The position numbers and the translations under genes are program-made. 64,000 nt of DNA from Citrobacter freundii ATCC 8090 = MTCC 1658 = NBRC 12681 (GTDB lineage Bacteria; Pseudomonadota; Gammaproteobacteria; Enterobacterales; Enterobacteriaceae): contig NZ_CP049015.1 in the NCBI RefSeq assembly GCF_011064845.1, forward strand, positions 4,216,001 through 4,280,000. Reading direction: 5' to 3'. How positions within the stretch are numbered: the stretch's first letter is position 1; every line of letters begins with the position of its first letter. Shown here piece after piece: positions 61,441 to 64,000 of this stretch. The notes below the pieces were generated by a model that was given only the letters and a program-made list of their open reading frames with translations, did no database searches and was not told where the DNA came from.

Positions 61441-61451
61441 TATTATTAGTA

Positions 61452-62972
61452 TTAATGCAGCACCGTGACCGCATCTTCCAGACGACCCGCGCGATGTTTC
61501 ACCATTGCGGAAATCTGCGCACTCTCTTCAACCAGTTCGGCGTTTTTCTGCGTAATGTTGCTCAGCTCATTCACCGCGCGGGTCAGGCTGGAAAGACCAT
61601 CTGACTGTTCCAGCGTTGAGTGGCTGATTTGGGCGATCAGCTGAGTGACGTTTTGCACCTGCGCCACAATATCGTCCATCGTGCGTCCTGCGGCGTGAAC
61701 CTGGTCGGATCCGGACTGCACTTTGTCGGCGCTGGCATCAATCAGCTTACGGATATCATTGGCAGCACTGGCGCTGCGGCTGGCAAGATGACGCACTTCT
61801 CCCGCCACCACGGCGAACCCTTTCCCCTGCTCGCCCGCCCGCGCGGCTTCAACAGCGGCGTTCAAAGCCAGAATGTTGGTCTGGAAGGCAATATCGTTAA
61901 TCAGCGTGGTAATGGTGCCGATCCGCTGGGTGCTGTTGGCGATATCGTCCATGGTTTTGATGACGGTATCCATCGCCTCACCGCCGTGCGTTGCCGCGCT
62001 GCTGGCGGCAATAGAGAGCTTATCAGCCGCCGCGGCGGTCTCTGAGTTTTGTTTTACCGATGCCGCCATCTGATTCATGGTGGTCACCGTTTCCTGCACG
62101 TTCTCAACGGTCTGCTGCGTATGCTTATTTAAATCATCGCTACCTTTTGCCAGCGTTTCGCTGTCGCTGCGCACGCAACTCACCTGGCTGGAGACGTCAT
62201 GAATAAGCCAGCGACACATTAATCCCAGTTGGCCCACTGCTCGCAGCATCAGTCCCAGTTCATCGCTGCGGTTAAGATGCGACACGCTGTTCCGCTCACC
62301 GGTCGCCACTTTCAGCGCCTGACGGGTGACATTCTCAATAGGACGCACAATCTGCCATTCGAAAATAGCCGTTCCTAAAAGCATCACCAATGCACTCATC
62401 AACAGTAACGGCCATTCAGCACCCATTTGCTGCAATGCGACCGCTAGCAGGACAAACATGAATGCCATCACGCTGCGTACCCGCCAGCGAATCGGCATCG
62501 CCGGCAGTTTACCCAGCCAGCCTTTGCGTACCACCAACCCCTTATGGATACGCCGGTTGCAACGTCCTTCGTTCAGCGCTTTATATAAAGGCTCTACCGC
62601 TGCAATTTCCTCGTCAGTTGCCCGGGTACGAATCGACATATACCCGGTCACGCGTCCTTCCCGCACCATCGGCACCGCATTGGCCCTCACCCAGTAGTGA
62701 TCGCCATTCTTACGCCGGTTTTTCACAATCCCGCTCCATGGCTCGCCCTGCTTCAGGGTGTACCACATATCCGCAAACGCCGCTTTTGGCATGTCCGGAT
62801 GACGAACCAGATTGTGCGGCTTTTCGAGCAACTCATTCAGTTGATAGCCGCTGACCTGAACGAAGGTGTCGTTCGCATGGGTGATATAGCTTTGCAAATC
62901 GGTGGTCGACATGAGGGTGATATCATCATCCAGCGGTGTATTTTGCTGACTAACGTAGGGATGAGAAGACAT
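61452..62972 (-). CDS. aer: Aerotaxis receptor Aer
   Basis: The product has 506 residues, the E. coli length. An N-terminal FAD-binding PAS domain ([33 protein letters not shown]) senses redox state. A membrane segment near residues 170-205 ([20 protein letters not shown]), a HAMP domain and the cytoplasmic methyl-accepting signalling hairpin ([20 protein letters not shown]) follow. It lacks a chemoreceptor pentapeptide tail, as usual for Aer. A FliA-type promoter lies upstream. Confidence 0.97.
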   Translation of the reverse strand: MSSHPYVSQQNTPLDDDITLMSTTDLQSYITHANDTFVQVSGYQLNELLEKPHNLVRHPDMPKAAFADMWYTLKQGEPWSGIVKNRRKNGDHYWVRANAVPMVREGRVTGYMSIRTRATDEEIAAVEPLYKALNEGRCNRRIHKGLVVRKGWLGKLPAMPIRWRVRSVMAFMFVLLAVALQQMGAEWPLLLMSALVMLLGTAIFEWQIVRPIENVTRQALKVATGERNSVSHLNRSDELGLMLRAVGQLGLMCRWLIHDVSSQVSCVRSDSETLAKGSDDLNKHTQQTVENVQETVTTMNQMAASVKQNSETAAAADKLSIAASSAATHGGEAMDTVIKTMDDIANSTQRIGTITTLINDIAFQTNILALNAAVEAARAGEQGKGFAVVAGEVRHLASRSASAANDIRKLIDASADKVQSGSDQVHAAGRTMDDIVAQVQNVTQLIAQISHSTLEQSDGLSSLTRAVNELSNITQKNAELVEESAQISAMVKHRAGRLEDAVTVLH

Positions 62973-63022
62973 GATTGCGTCCTGTGCAGGTTATCTGGTT
63001 GTTAACTCTTTCGGCTTATGTT

Positions 63023-63049
63023 ATTTCGGCGATAATTTTTTTATCTTTA
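63023..63049 (-). promoter_or_regulatory. FliA (sigma-28) promoter of aer
   Basis: On the minus strand TAAAGATA, an 11-base spacer and GCCGAAAT match the flagellar sigma consensus TAAAGTTT-N11-GCCGATAA well, consistent with class 3 flagellar control of aer. Confidence 0.8.
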
Positions 63050-63166
63050 GTTGTTAAATTTGATTTAGATCGCAATTTGCGATTAAACCTCAAAAACTGT
63101 ACGCATTCTAATCCATTGATTTAAAATACTTTCATCCAGTAACTATTCAATATTACTTCTACCAGC

Positions 63167-63181
63167 GCACTGTCACAGTGC
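63167..63181. promoter_or_regulatory. NtrC-type enhancer site upstream of patA
   Basis: GCACTGTCACAGTGC is a palindrome with the GCAC-N7-GTGC pattern of NtrC sites. It lies about 175 bp upstream of a sigma-54 promoter, a normal enhancer distance. Confidence 0.6.
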
Positions 63182-63291
63182 AAATATTGCCCATTTTTAG
63201 AGCAAATTTGCGTTTATTCGATCTGTTTTCAGGCTCCTGACTTGGGCAAAATGCCAGCAAATGTTAAATAATGGCATTAAATGTTGCGTAA

Positions 63292-64000
<709 letters not shown>

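Overview
The window is chromosomal DNA of an enterobacterium, most likely Citrobacter. The backbone tsaD / rpsU-dnaG-rpoD / mug / ileX / yqjH-yqjI / aer / patA has the E. coli order. The vitamin B12-dependent glycerol (dha) gene cluster has the gene order and protein lengths I recall for the Citrobacter freundii dha regulon. Species assignment is inference from remembered sequences, not from a search.

Layout. 1-3180: 3' end of a urease operon (ureC partial, ureE, ureF, ureG). 3218-8918: tsaD, then the macromolecular synthesis operon rpsU-dnaG-rpoD, with an ERIC element between rpsU and dnaG and a hairpin-rich repeat between dnaG and rpoD. 9035-12092: a Fur-box-controlled pair, a YncE-like secreted propeller and a CirA/FepA-like TonB-dependent receptor. 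12123-12830: mug and tRNA-Ile2 (ileX). 12786-44156: an apparently complete temperate prophage of about 31.4 kb inserted in ileX and bounded by 50-bp att repeats. 44372-57544: DUF1889 gene, dhaF-dhaE-dhaC-dhaB (leftward), orfX-dhaT-dhaG-adenosyltransferase (rightward), dhaR and dhaD (leftward), dhaK (rightward). 57635-59705: a second cyclopropane fatty acid synthase and a divergent AraC regulator. 59702-64000: yqjH, yqjI, aer and the start of patA.

The prophage is a contractile-tailed P2/HP1-type phage. The HP1/K139-like marks are the DUF2586-type sheath, DUF2597-type tube, DUF2590-type protein and a spike fused to its hub. It has a rightward lysogeny unit (CI, integrase, KAP-type NTPase) and a leftward early unit (Cox, CII, small genes, Dam, HUH replication protein). 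It also has an Ogr activator, divergent capsid/terminase units, and one long leftward morphogenesis and lysis operon. Probable cargo lies at both ends: an AT-rich membrane-anchored protein beside attL and a KAP P-loop NTPase translationally coupled to the integrase beside attR. A perfect LexA box stands in front of a 68-codon leftward ORF between the replication gene and ogr, which suggests a Tum-like SOS induction switch.

The dha region forms one pathway. DhaD and DhaK oxidise and phosphorylate glycerol; DhaBCE dehydrates glycerol to 3-hydroxypropionaldehyde; DhaT reduces that to 1,3-propanediol; DhaF/DhaG and the adenosyltransferase keep the B12 enzyme active. Near-palindromes of the form GTTYCATATTGRAAC occur in both divergent control regions and are candidate DhaR operators. 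Several metal themes recur: nickel urease, Fur boxes at two loci, and the His/Cys-rich nickel-type repressor YqjI with its palindromic operators.
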